From positions 141,874 to 175,029 of the forward strand of contig JAGCXN010000028.1 of assembly GCA_017961265.1 (NCBI GenBank): 33,156 nucleotides of DNA. Direction: 5' to 3'. This document shows, one piece after another, positions 25,209-33,019 of the stretch (position 1 is the first letter of the stretch; every line of letters starts with the position of its first letter). Both the position numbers and the translations under genes were made by a program. Under the pieces are notes generated by a model. The model did no database searches. It saw only the letters and a list, made by a program, of their open reading frames with translations, and had not been told where the DNA came from. The DNA is from Bacteroidales bacterium (GTDB taxonomy: Bacteria > Bacteroidota > Bacteroidia > Bacteroidales > WCHB1-69).

Positions 25209-25928
25209 ATGAAAAAAATCATTTCTCTCATACTGTTCATGGCTGTAGCAGCCGTCTATGCCCAGAGTTTTCAAATCACCTATAACGGCGAAGTCGTAAC
25301 CGGTGCAATCAATTTTGTCGCTGAACAAGCTGACGATGACAACGAGTTGATTGTCACTATCACCAACACTTCCGACCAGCCTGACAGCATATTTCTGACA
25401 AGAAGAGTGACTTCTGAAGTGTCCGGATCCTACAACATCTTCTGTATCGGTGGACAATGTTACGATGCCAGCATCAATGCTTCCTCGTCACCTATGATTC
25501 TCCAACCTGGAGAAAACTCTGACGGAAGCGGTTTCCATTTCCTTTACAATCCTTGCGGAAATGAAGGCACCACATCGGTTGACTATACTTTCATTTCAGG
25601 AGATTTCTCCACTACCCTCACAGTCAACTATACCTATACCTCAACTGGCATCAACAATAGTGATCTCCATGTAAACAGCCTCACTGCCTACCCGAATCCT
25701 GCCACTACCAGCGTAACCGTTGCCTACGATCTTTCAGGTTTCCGCGCCAATAGTGACGCCCGTCTGGTTATCACCAACCTTGTGGGCAGCAAAGTGGCTG
25801 TCCGTTCTCTCAACGGCACCTCAGGCAAAGTCAGCTTGGACCTCAGCGGTCTGGACGCTGGCATCTACTTCTATTCAGTAGAAGCCAACGGACAATCTAT
25901 TTCCACACGGAAATTAATCGTCAAGTAA
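25209..25928 (+). CDS. Small secreted protein with T9SS type A sorting domain
   Basis: The product is 239 residues. It has a signal peptide (MKKIISLILFMAVAAVYAQ) and a beta-rich, Ig-like region (about residues 20-150) with a CIGGQC pair and a later single cysteine. A C-terminal type A sorting domain of about 80 residues follows: LTAYPNPATTSVTVAYDL, then LVITNLVGSKVAVRSL and LDAGIYFYSVEANGQS, ending in RKLIVK. This domain directs export through the type IX system whose PorU/V/Q components are encoded at the left of the window. PorU would be expected to cleave it off. The function of the mature part is unknown. An acyl-CoA ligase gene follows after 23 bases on the same strand. Confidence 0.88.
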   Translation: MKKIISLILFMAVAAVYAQSFQITYNGEVVTGAINFVAEQADDDNELIVTITNTSDQPDSIFLTRRVTSEVSGSYNIFCIGGQCYDASINASSSPMILQPGENSDGSGFHFLYNPCGNEGTTSVDYTFISGDFSTTLTVNYTYTSTGINNSDLHVNSLTAYPNPATTSVTVAYDLSGFRANSDARLVITNLVGSKVAVRSLNGTSGKVSLDLSGLDAGIYFYSVEANGQSISTRKLIVK

Positions 25929-25951
25929 TTTCTTTCTAATTTCTTTTCGGA

Positions 25952-27718
25952 ATGGAAGTAACCCGTATATTCGACATTCTTCCACATTACGCCATTCATC
26001 TGCAAAGGGATGATGCTCTTTGTGGTAAGGAAAATGGCGTTTGGAAGCATTACAGCACTACACAGTACGTCAATATTGTCAACAATATCAGCTATGGACT
26101 GATGCAGCTTGGCGTAAAGAAGGGTGATAAGATCGCCTCCATTAGTGCCGGACGGCCCGAATGGAACTTTCTGGACATGGCCATCATACAGCTAGGTGCC
26201 ATTCACGTGCCCATCTACCCCACTATCAGCGAGAATGACTACAAGTTCATCCTGCATCATGCTGATGTGAAGATGGTTTTCGTCTCCGGCTGGGACATTC
26301 TCCGCAAAATTGAGAACCTCATCGCCGAGATTCCGAACCTGAAGGATAACGTCTATACCTTCCGAAACCTCCGTGGCTATCACCACCTGAACGAGGTTAT
26401 CGAAATCGGTGCGGCCAATCCAAGTCCTCAGTACCTCAAGGAGATACGGGAACGCATCTCCCCCGATGACGTGATGACCATGATTTACACATCGGGGACT
26501 ACGGGCACGATGAAGGGGGTGCAGCTCACCCACCGTAACATCATCAACAACTTCAAGGCCATTCTACCGATTGTGCCCGTGCATCCGCAAACCCGCGTGC
26601 TGAGCTACCTGCCGCTGTGCCACATTTACGAACGCATGATGAACTACGCGTGGCAGTACCTCGGCATCCCCATTTATTACGCCGAAAGCCTCGGCACTAT
26701 CGCCGACAACCTGCGCGAAATCAAGCCCACCATCTTCACGACGGTGCCGCGTCTGCTGGAAAAATTCTACGACCGCATCATCGCTACGGGGCGCAAGATG
26801 CCCAAACTGAAGAAGAAACTCTTTTTCTGGGCCGACGAGGTGGCCAGCAACTACGAGCTGGAGCCGGAGCAGAGCAAACGTTACCGTCGCCAGCTGAAAC
26901 GCGCCCGCTCGCTTGTATTGAACAAATGGTACGAAGCCCTCGGCGGTCGGCTGGAGGTGATCGTTTCCGGTGGCGCCGCCATGCAGACGCGCCTCTGCCG
27001 CATCTTCTGGGCGATGGGTATCACCGTGCTCGAAGGTTACGGCATGACCGAAACTTCGCCCGTCATCGCGGTCGGCAGTTTTTTCAAAAAAGGGTTCAAA
27101 TTCGGCACGGTGGGGCAGCCACTGCCTGGCATCGAGGTCAAGATTGCCGAGGACGGCGAAATCCTCACCCGCGGTCACTGCGTGATGGCCGGCTACTACA
27201 AAGCCGACGATATCACCCGCGAGACCATTGACGAGGATGGGTGGCTCCATACAGGCGACATCGGGGCGTTCGAACCCGAAGGGCAGCTGTGCATCACCGG
27301 ACGGAAGAAGGAGATGTTCAAGACAGCCTTCGGCAAGTACGTCGTCCCCACGCTCGTGGAAGGCAAATTCCTCGAAGACTCGCTCATCGACAATATCATG
27401 GTTCTCGGCGAGAACAAGAAGTTTGCGGCAGCGCTCATCGTCCCCAACTTCTCGGACCTCCGCTCGTGGTGCACCCGCAAAGGCATCCATTACACCACCA
27501 ACGAGGAGATGATCAAGCATCCCGATGTTTTGAAAAAATACAAAAAGATCCAAGACCGCTGCAACGCCCAGCTCGGTGAGACGGAGCGTGTGATGCGGTT
27601 CGCACTCATCGACTATGAGTGGGGCGTGCCGACGGGCGAACTCACCGCCACCCTCAAGCTGCGGCGCAAATTCATTTCGGAGAAGTTCGCCGACAAGATT
27701 GAGAAGTTGTTTGAATAA
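25952..27718 (+). CDS. Long-chain fatty acid-CoA ligase (AMP-forming)
   Basis: The product is 588 residues. The adenylate-forming family motifs are in order: P-loop TSGTTGTMKGVQLTHRN from residue 180, LPLCHIYERM, GGAAMQTRLCRIFWAMG, EGYGMTETSPV, GWLHTGDIG and GRKKEMFKTAFGKYVVP. The enzyme activates long-chain fatty acids to acyl-AMP and then acyl-CoA. The form with YERM and a long C-terminal part resembles FAA1/FadD15-type ligases common in Bacteroidota. It lies 23 bases after the sorting-domain protein and 18 bases before ftcD, so the three may share a transcript, although no functional link is evident. No fatty-acid oxidation genes are adjacent. Confidence 0.92.
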   Translation: MEVTRIFDILPHYAIHLQRDDALCGKENGVWKHYSTTQYVNIVNNISYGLMQLGVKKGDKIASISAGRPEWNFLDMAIIQLGAIHVPIYPTISENDYKFILHHADVKMVFVSGWDILRKIENLIAEIPNLKDNVYTFRNLRGYHHLNEVIEIGAANPSPQYLKEIRERISPDDVMTMIYTSGTTGTMKGVQLTHRNIINNFKAILPIVPVHPQTRVLSYLPLCHIYERMMNYAWQYLGIPIYYAESLGTIADNLREIKPTIFTTVPRLLEKFYDRIIATGRKMPKLKKKLFFWADEVASNYELEPEQSKRYRRQLKRARSLVLNKWYEALGGRLEVIVSGGAAMQTRLCRIFWAMGITVLEGYGMTETSPVIAVGSFFKKGFKFGTVGQPLPGIEVKIAEDGEILTRGHCVMAGYYKADDITRETIDEDGWLHTGDIGAFEPEGQLCITGRKKEMFKTAFGKYVVPTLVEGKFLEDSLIDNIMVLGENKKFAAALIVPNFSDLRSWCTRKGIHYTTNEEMIKHPDVLKKYKKIQDRCNAQLGETERVMRFALIDYEWGVPTGELTATLKLRRKFISEKFADKIEKLFE

Positions 27719-27736
27719 TATAAAAGAATCATCATA

Positions 27737-29431
27737 ATGAAACAGTTAATCGAATGTGTACCGAATTTTAGCGAGGGGCGGAACCTCGAAGTCATCAAAC
27801 AAATCACTAACGAGATAGAAACCGTTGAAGGCATCAAGCTGCTGGATGTGGATCCGGGTGCCTCTACCAACCGTACGGTCGTCACCTTCGTGGGCGAGCC
27901 GGCTGACGTGTTAGAAGCCGCTTTCCGCGGTATCCGCAAGGCACAGGAACTCATCGACATGCGCAACCACCACGGCGACCACCCGCGTTTCGGCGCCACC
28001 GACGTGTGCCCGCTCGTGCCCGTCGCCGGTATCACGATGGAAGAGACGGCCGAATACGCCCGCAAGCTGGCGGAACGCGTTGGCAAGGAGCTTTCCATCC
28101 CCGTCTTTTGCTACGAAAATTCCGCTTTCAAGCCGGAACGTCGCAACCTCGCCAACTGCCGTCAGGGTGAGTATGAAGCCTTGAAGGAGCGTATTGTCAC
28201 CAAGGAGTGGAAGCCCGACTTCGGCCCCAACAAGTTCACAGAAAGCGTGGCCAAGAGCGGTGCCAGTGCCATCGGTGCCCGCGACTTCCTCATTGCCGTG
28301 AACTACAACCTCAACACCACCTCCACCCGCCGTGCCAACGCCATCGCTTTCGACGTGCGCGAAAAGGGCCGTCCGAAGCGCGAAGGCAACCCCATCACCG
28401 GCAAGATCGTCAAGGATGCCAACGGCAATTCCGTGATGATTCCCGGCACCCTGAAGGGCACGAAGGCCATCGGCTGGTTCATCAAGGAATACGGCATCGC
28501 CCAGGTTTCGATGAACATCACCAGCATCCGCGAAACCCCGCTGCACGTCGCTTTCGAGGAGGTGTGCAAGAAGGCTGCCGCCCGTGGCATCCGCGTCACC
28601 GGAACCGAAATCGTCGGCCTCGTGCCGAAGTCCGTACTCATCGACGCCGCCGACTACTACCTCGCCAAGCAGCAACGTTCCCTCGGTATCGACGAAGCCG
28701 AAAAGATGAAAATCGCCATCAAGTCGATGGGTTTGGACGACCTCAAGCCGTTCAATCCGGAAGAAAAAGTCATTGAATACATGATTGCCGACAAGACCGC
28801 CAACCGTCTGGTCGATATGACCTGTGAGGGTTTTGCCAACGAGACGGCTTCGGAAAGTCCGGCTCCTGGCGGCGGTTCCATCGCTGCCTATATGGGTTCG
28901 CTCGGTGCCGCCCTCGGCACGATGGTAGCCAACCTCTCCTCCCACAAACCCGGCTGGGACGCCAAGTGGCGCTACTTCTCCGATGTGGCCGAAAAGGGCC
29001 AACGTCTGAAAGACGAGCTCATCCATCTGGTGGACGAGGACACCAACGCCTTCAACAAGATCATGAACGCCTTTGGTTTGCCGAAGGGTACGGACGAGGA
29101 GAAAGCCGCCCGCAAGAGAGCCATCCAGGAGGCTACCAAGTATGCCACAGAGGTGCCGTTCCGCACGGTGCAGCGTTCCTTCGAGGTGTTTGAAATCTGC
29201 GAGCTGATGATTAAGAAAGGCAATCCGAACTCCGTCACCGACGGCGCAGTGGGTGTGCTTTGTGCGGAGGCCGCCGTCACGGGCGCCTACCTCAACGTCA
29301 AAATCAACGCTTCCTCATTGGACGACAAGGAATTTGCCAACAAGATTGTGGCCGAAGCCCACGACTACGTGGTCCGCGCCAACCGCATCAAGAGCCGCCT
29401 GATCAAACTAGTTGACAAACAGCTGTCGTAA
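27737..29431 (+). CDS. ftcD: Glutamate formiminotransferase / formimidoyltetrahydrofolate cyclodeaminase
   Basis: The product is 564 residues, the size of the bifunctional enzyme. The N-terminal formiminotransferase begins MKQLIECVPNFSEGRN, with the catalytic His82 in HHGDHPRFGATDVCPLVP and the folate/product region ARDFLIAVNYNLNT. The C-terminal cyclodeaminase domain (from about residue 350) has SESPAPGGGSIAAYMGSLGAALG. The protein moves the formimino group from formiminoglutamate (histidine degradation) to tetrahydrofolate, then releases ammonia to give methenyltetrahydrofolate. The other histidine-degradation genes (hutH, hutU, hutI) are not within the window. The gene is followed by a strong terminator. 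Confidence 0.96.
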   Translation: MKQLIECVPNFSEGRNLEVIKQITNEIETVEGIKLLDVDPGASTNRTVVTFVGEPADVLEAAFRGIRKAQELIDMRNHHGDHPRFGATDVCPLVPVAGITMEETAEYARKLAERVGKELSIPVFCYENSAFKPERRNLANCRQGEYEALKERIVTKEWKPDFGPNKFTESVAKSGASAIGARDFLIAVNYNLNTTSTRRANAIAFDVREKGRPKREGNPITGKIVKDANGNSVMIPGTLKGTKAIGWFIKEYGIAQVSMNITSIRETPLHVAFEEVCKKAAARGIRVTGTEIVGLVPKSVLIDAADYYLAKQQRSLGIDEAEKMKIAIKSMGLDDLKPFNPEEKVIEYMIADKTANRLVDMTCEGFANETASESPAPGGGSIAAYMGSLGAALGTMVANLSSHKPGWDAKWRYFSDVAEKGQRLKDELIHLVDEDTNAFNKIMNAFGLPKGTDEEKAARKRAIQEATKYATEVPFRTVQRSFEVFEICELMIKKGNPNSVTDGAVGVLCAEAAVTGAYLNVKINASSLDDKEFANKIVAEAHDYVVRANRIKSRLIKLVDKQLS

Positions 29432-29461
29432 GGCACAGAAATAACCATACATTACTAATAA

Positions 29462-29500
29462 AAAGGAGGCCATCTGACAGGTGGTCTCCTTTATATTTTT
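29462..29500 (+). terminator. Intrinsic terminator after ftcD
   Basis: AAAGGAG pairs with CTCCTTT and the stem continues with a G-T pair and CCA with TGG (29462-29472 with 29482-29492). A T-rich run follows. It lies about 30 bases after the ftcD stop codon. Confidence 0.85.
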
Positions 29501-29555
29501 GGGTGATGCTGTCAAAAACGAAAGATATCACACGCCTGTGGATATGCGATGCACC

Positions 29556-29585
29556 TGTAGAGACGTTTCATGAAACGTCTCTACA
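29556..29585. repeat. Perfect 30-base palindrome (GTAGAGACG type)
   Basis: Both arms are 15 bases (tgtagagacgtttca and its exact reverse complement) with no loop. GTAGAGACG palindromes of this kind are, from memory, dispersed repeats in Bacteroidota and cyanobacterial genomes. This copy starts a cluster of related sequence that ends near the Rpn-family gene. Confidence 0.85.
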
Positions 29586-29657
29586 ACGGTATGTGGCATT
29601 TCGTGCCTGTTGGAGACGTGATATGCGAAGGCGCGAAATGTGGAAGCGTGATGAATG

Positions 29658-29679
29658 GAGACGCGATGAATCGCGTCTC
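29658..29679. repeat. Second GAGACG-type palindrome
   Basis: GAGACGCGAT and ATCGCGTCTC are exact reverse complements separated by two bases. The outer sequence tctacaacg also appears after the first palindrome (29556-29585). Between the two copies lie degenerate fragments such as ggagacgtgatatgcg at about 29611, so the whole 29550-29690 stretch looks like a decayed repeat array. Confidence 0.8.
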
Positions 29680-29713
29680 TACAACGAACGATAGCGGGCG
29701 GGATGACGGAAAA

Positions 29714-30679
29714 TCATTCCTTCGCCAACGTCGACACCTCTTCCTCGGTAAGGCCGGAAATTTCCGCGATTAGAGAAGGGGCAAGACCTTTGGCGAGCAT
29801 GTTCTTGGCGAGGAGGCGGCGGGCTTCTTCAATTCCTTCTTCACGACCTTCTTCTCTGCCTTCATTACGGCCTTCTTCACGACCTTCTTCCCGACCCTGC
29901 TCTATGCCCGCCTTCAGTGATTTTTGCTGGGCGCAGCGGATGGCATCCTGCACATCGGCATATTCTAAAACGCTCTTTTTGTACTCTTTCTTTTCCATAG
30001 CGGTGAGTTTTGAATATTTGCCATCCTCGAACAGCCCACTGAAAATATCGTCCTCCTGCGGAAGGTCCTGCTCGTCCATTCTTCCCATATTCTTCAACAC
30101 GAAGGCCCATTTGTGCCGGAGGTCAGGGAAAACCATATCCTTGAGCTGACCGGGGTTCAGCGCGGCAAATTTACGCAATTCCAAAAAACAAAAGAAAGTT
30201 TTTTGTGAAAAAATTTTGTTTTTTTCATCCTTTAGCTGCACAATATGGAAGAAATCATCGCTCCCTGTGAACCATTCAGGTACATAATCCATTATACTAA
30301 AAGAAATTACCATCGGAATGTCGTATTCCAAATCTCCACGTTCTATATTCTGACTGATGACTCGGCAGTTATAGGTAATGATCCTGTTGGCGAAGAAAGT
30401 CTGCTCCCCGCGCTGCATCTCCACGATGACATGCTTTCCGTCGTTTGTGAGACCGTAAATGTCGAACGAAACACGTTTGGTATCCTCTGTTTCCCCCAAC
30501 AGCTCGGTCGGCAGGAAGGTGATGCTGCTCACCCCTTCCATCTTGTCTGGCAGGTAGGCCTTGAGCAATGCCAGCAGCCGTGCCGCCCCCATCCGGTCAC
30601 TGCAGAACAGTTTCTTGAAACCGAAGTCCGTCAACGGGTTGATGTAAAAGGAGTGTTTTTCAGATTTTCTATTCTTCAT
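29714..30679 (-). CDS. Rpn/PD-(D/E)XK-family nuclease (transposase-like)
   Basis: The product is 321 residues from the ATG at 30679; an in-frame ATG at 30733 lies upstream of the promoter. It begins FYINPLTDFGFKKLFCSD, the typical opening of the PD-(D/E)XK transposase-like family that includes Rpn recombination-promoting nucleases. The nuclease core shows FDIYGLTNDGKHVIVEMQRGEQ, with the Asp and the E-x-Q catalytic pattern. The C-terminal part has a tandem tetrapeptide run (REEGREEGRNEGREEG), characteristic of this family, then a helical tail. Such proteins cut DNA and have been linked to recombination and to phage defence. True transposition is not established. The gene sits next to the GAGACG palindromes and is probably mobile or accessory. 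Confidence 0.88.
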   Translation of the reverse strand: MKNRKSEKHSFYINPLTDFGFKKLFCSDRMGAARLLALLKAYLPDKMEGVSSITFLPTELLGETEDTKRVSFDIYGLTNDGKHVIVEMQRGEQTFFANRIITYNCRVISQNIERGDLEYDIPMVISFSIMDYVPEWFTGSDDFFHIVQLKDEKNKIFSQKTFFCFLELRKFAALNPGQLKDMVFPDLRHKWAFVLKNMGRMDEQDLPQEDDIFSGLFEDGKYSKLTAMEKKEYKKSVLEYADVQDAIRCAQQKSLKAGIEQGREEGREEGRNEGREEGREEGIEEARRLLAKNMLAKGLAPSLIAEISGLTEEEVSTLAKE

Positions 30680-30702
30680 AATGAGTGTTGTTTTTCTGTC
30701 CG

Positions 30703-30733
30703 CAAAGATACAACACCCGAAATGCTTTTTCAA
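30703..30733 (-). promoter_or_regulatory. Bacteroidota-type promoter for the Rpn-family gene
   Basis: On the minus strand, TTG (30731-30733), a 20-base spacer and TATCTTTG (30703-30710) fit the Bacteroidota consensus. The -7 box lies 23 bases before the ATG at 30679, which supports that start. Confidence 0.8.
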
Positions 30734-31081
30734 GAGGCATTTTATGCTATTTTCCTGAAAAACAGATATTTAAAAAGATTCAAATTCATGACAAGAAGTG
30801 ACAAGATTTCGGTTGGGAACCCACAAATTAGTCAAAAAACTGGTTTTTGGAGGTGGTGGCGAACCGAAGCGGAAAATTCGGAATTTTTAGGAGGAAATCG
30901 GGGCCGTTGCGAGATTGATGGGCACACCAAGAGAGAACTGTTGGTGCAGATGAACGATGGCTTCGCAGAAGCGGTGATCAACGACATTGTGGTGAGGTAG
31001 GAGAATTCCCCGCAAATCCTGCTTTTTTTTCAAAAAATCTGCCATTTTTTTCAAAAATGTGCATCTTGTTAATATTTTTTG

Positions 31082-31089
31082 TATTTTTG
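31082..31089 (+). promoter_or_regulatory. Putative promoter, -7 element, of the structured RNA unit
   Basis: TATTTTTG followed by caacc matches TAnnTTTG and the usual base context. The -33 region is AT-rich, with a TTG at 31066 that is too close. No coding start lies within 400 bases downstream except short accidental frames. Confidence 0.5.
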
Positions 31090-31094
31090 CAACC

Positions 31095-31484
31095 TCTTAC
31101 ACTTCGTAATCTAACACAGCTCATAACCTGCCAGTAACGTTCTATAAATCATTGTAACATAAGCGTTTTTTGCTTATTCCTTGTTCTGAAATCTAGCAGT
31201 TTCATTAACCACGGGGAAGCCAAAAAATGCTCACTTGCAATCATGGGCTATGCGCCTATTGTGCAACGTGGGCTTTCCTATTGTGGTTAAGGTATGCTAG
31301 AGCCTCAGAACAGATAGGTGAAAAGGTCCCACGTTTTTTTGTTACCAAATCACGTTTTTTTATGACATATTGCTGTCGGGACCGCAGCGATACAGGTTAT
31401 TGTATGCGCCAAAACCACACGCATCCCTTTCAGCAACCGATCGGACACTACAGGCAACAGGCCTGTGGTCGTGCCGATTTTTTT
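31095..31484 (+). ncRNA. Candidate structured non-coding RNA, about 390 bases (6S-like rod inside)
   Basis: This stretch has no convincing gene but shows strong nested complementarity. TGTTCTGA (31182) pairs with TCAGAACA (31305), CTAGCA (31193) with TGCTAG (31295), and TTAACCAC (31205) with GTGGTTAA (31283). GGAA-GCC (31215) pairs with GGC-TTCC (31271) with one bulge, and TTGCA (31235) with TGCAA (31262). Together they make an imperfect rod of about 131 bases with internal loops, the general shape of 6S RNA. Outside it, ATAACCTG (31123) is the exact complement of CAGGTTAT (31393), and a small hairpin ATAAGC/GCTTAT lies at 31159-31177. A -7 motif precedes the unit and a strong terminator ends it. 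I see no tmRNA or RNase P signature. A long regulatory leader for the next gene is the main alternative. Confidence 0.55.
31440..31484 (+). terminator. Strong intrinsic terminator before the FISUMP gene
   Basis: ATCGG pairs with CCGAT at the base (31440-31444 with 31474-31478) and ACAGGC with GCCTGT at the top (31450-31455 with 31461-31466), around the loop aacag. Seven T follow directly. The hairpin ends 38 bases before the ATG at 31522. Confidence 0.85.
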
Positions 31485-31521
31485 ATGCATATATATATTA
31501 ATTAATTACAATATAATAATT

Positions 31522-32853
31522 ATGAAAAAATCCGTAAAAAAAACTTGTGGCAGTCATAGGATGAGACAATGGTTCGTCCTGACCGCTTTGATAATTGCCA
31601 GCCTGTTCACGGCACAGGCACAAACGGGATTCGTTGTGGCCGGCAACGGCGACTTCTCCATAGGCCAGCCTTTCGCCATCCCCGTAGTGGTGGTTGAAGC
31701 CTCCTCCGCCCCGGGCGTGCAACAAGCCTACGTGGTGACCGCCGACTATGAGGGAGACCGCTGCGAAGGCTATGCCTACAACGAGTACGGCTTCTCTGTA
31801 GATGCCACCGCTCCCGCCGAAAACATGTACCTCACCAACTATGACCCTGACGTGCGCAACTTCTTCGGCTACGACAGCATCACCCACCTCACACTCAACA
31901 TACACCTGACACAACAAACAAAAGATACCGTCATCTTCCTCGCCGACTACGACGACCCGCGCTTCAGAACCGCCTCCGGCGACCAAGAAGTGACCTACTC
32001 AACGGCGGAGTTCGGCTGCGACAGTGTGGTGACATTGCGTATCTACCGACTCGGCAGCATCGCCGACGAGACCCGCACCGCCAACCCCGGCCAGTATGAA
32101 GTGGAAGTGGCAATGGCCGCCATCCCCGAAATCGTGCCCGCCGACTTCTTCACGGCTGGCGGTACACTGACCCCCGCCCACACAGCTCCCTACGTTGACA
32201 ACTATCCGACCGGAGCCACCACCCCCGTGGTGTGGATCGCCACCATCGCCGACTCCTCGGCCTCCTTCACCAACTACGTCATTATCAATGAGCCCGACTG
32301 CGAGAGCCTCCATCCCGAAGACGGCAGCGGCAACACCTACGACGTGGTGCGCCTCATCCACGACTGCTGGCTGAAGACCAACCTGAGGACCGAACAGTAC
32401 GCCGACCACACCGACATTCCGGATGTACACCAATACCCCGGCACCGATCCCGCCATCTACGGATACCTTTATACCTATAACGCTGCCACGGGTCACTACC
32501 CGCTGCGCGATCCCGACACCCTGCAAGGCGCCTGCCCTACCGGCTGGCATATCCCCAGCTATGAGAAAGTGGCGGAACTGATGCAATACTATGAATCCGA
32601 AGATTTGATGTCGCAGACCAACTGGCTGAACCCAGGAACCGACATTAGCGGCTTCACCATGCAGCCCGGCGGCTACTACACCCCCATGGGCCACGTTCCC
32701 TATCAGGATCTGCTGGTCAGAGCCTACTTCTGGACCTTCACCCCCGGCAGCAGCATCTACCACGCCTGCGAGTTCGGCTCTGCCTGCGGTACCATGGAGC
32801 TGACCCCAGCACTTGAAACCATGGGCTACAGCGTGCGCTGTCTCAAAGACTAA
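31522..32853 (+). CDS. Secreted FISUMP-domain protein
   Basis: The product is 443 residues from the ATG at 31522. The N-terminus is a signal peptide with a long charged start (MKKSVKKTCGSHRMRQW, then a hydrophobic stretch ending SLFTAQAQ). The middle (about residues 35-250) is beta-rich repeat-like sequence without a family I recognise. The C-terminal 180 residues form a FISUMP domain (Fibrobacter succinogenes major paralogous domain): GNTYDVVRLIHDCWLKTNLR, YGYLYTYNAA, GACPTGWHIPSYEKVAELM, and a closing GYSVRCLKD. Proteins with this domain are secreted or surface-exposed in Bacteroidota and Fibrobacterota; their function is unknown. No type A sorting domain is present at the C-terminus. No TAnnTTTG promoter lies between the preceding terminator and this start. 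Confidence 0.85.
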   Translation: MKKSVKKTCGSHRMRQWFVLTALIIASLFTAQAQTGFVVAGNGDFSIGQPFAIPVVVVEASSAPGVQQAYVVTADYEGDRCEGYAYNEYGFSVDATAPAENMYLTNYDPDVRNFFGYDSITHLTLNIHLTQQTKDTVIFLADYDDPRFRTASGDQEVTYSTAEFGCDSVVTLRIYRLGSIADETRTANPGQYEVEVAMAAIPEIVPADFFTAGGTLTPAHTAPYVDNYPTGATTPVVWIATIADSSASFTNYVIINEPDCESLHPEDGSGNTYDVVRLIHDCWLKTNLRTEQYADHTDIPDVHQYPGTDPAIYGYLYTYNAATGHYPLRDPDTLQGACPTGWHIPSYEKVAELMQYYESEDLMSQTNWLNPGTDISGFTMQPGGYYTPMGHVPYQDLLVRAYFWTFTPGSSIYHACEFGSACGTMELTPALETMGYSVRCLKD

Positions 32854-32858
32854 CCCAT

Positions 32859-32920
32859 AAAGGCGGTTGAGTCCTGCGGTTTTTTCAGGGCTTTTATTGC
32901 TGTGGGATTCCCGCCTTTTT
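32859..32920 (+). terminator. Intrinsic terminator after the FISUMP gene
   Basis: AAAGGCGG (32859-32866) is the exact complement of CCGCCTTT (32911-32918), and the T-run extends to 32920. The inner region can form a second small stem (CCTG with CAGG). It starts six bases past the stop codon. Confidence 0.75.
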
Positions 32921-32967
32921 AAATTGAAAATTGAAAACTGAAAAGTGAGAAGTGAATAAGTAAAGAC
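32921..32967. repeat. 7-base-period tract after the FISUMP gene
   Basis: The sequence steps aattgaa, aattgaa, aactgaa, aagtgag, aagtgaa, taagtaa. It is the same kind of degenerate heptamer tract seen in the other gaps of this window. Confidence 0.65.
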
Positions 32968-33019
32968 CGCATGCTGCGTCTCCGAATAGTGAAACAAAGT
33001 GAACAAAAATAACAATAAA

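Noticed and set aside
26564-27553. A 329-codon open frame on the minus strand
   Set aside because: It is a shadow of the acyl-CoA ligase gene and shows no family motif of its own.
27911-29026. A 371-codon open frame on the minus strand
   Set aside because: It is antisense to ftcD. Long antisense frames are common in this codon-biased gene, and the translation is low in recognisable features.
29503-29773. Two short plus-strand open frames over the palindrome cluster
   Set aside because: They consist of repeat sequence, and the arginine-rich translation comes from the GAGACG units.
30245-31000. A 251-codon open frame on the plus strand extending past the Rpn-family gene
   Set aside because: Most of it is antisense to the nuclease gene, it crosses that gene's promoter, and the rest shows no known motif.
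31095-31484. The structured unit as tmRNA or RNase P RNA
   Set aside because: No tRNA-like ends or tag reading frame, and no GAGGAAAGTCC-type P4 core of RNase P, could be found on either strand.
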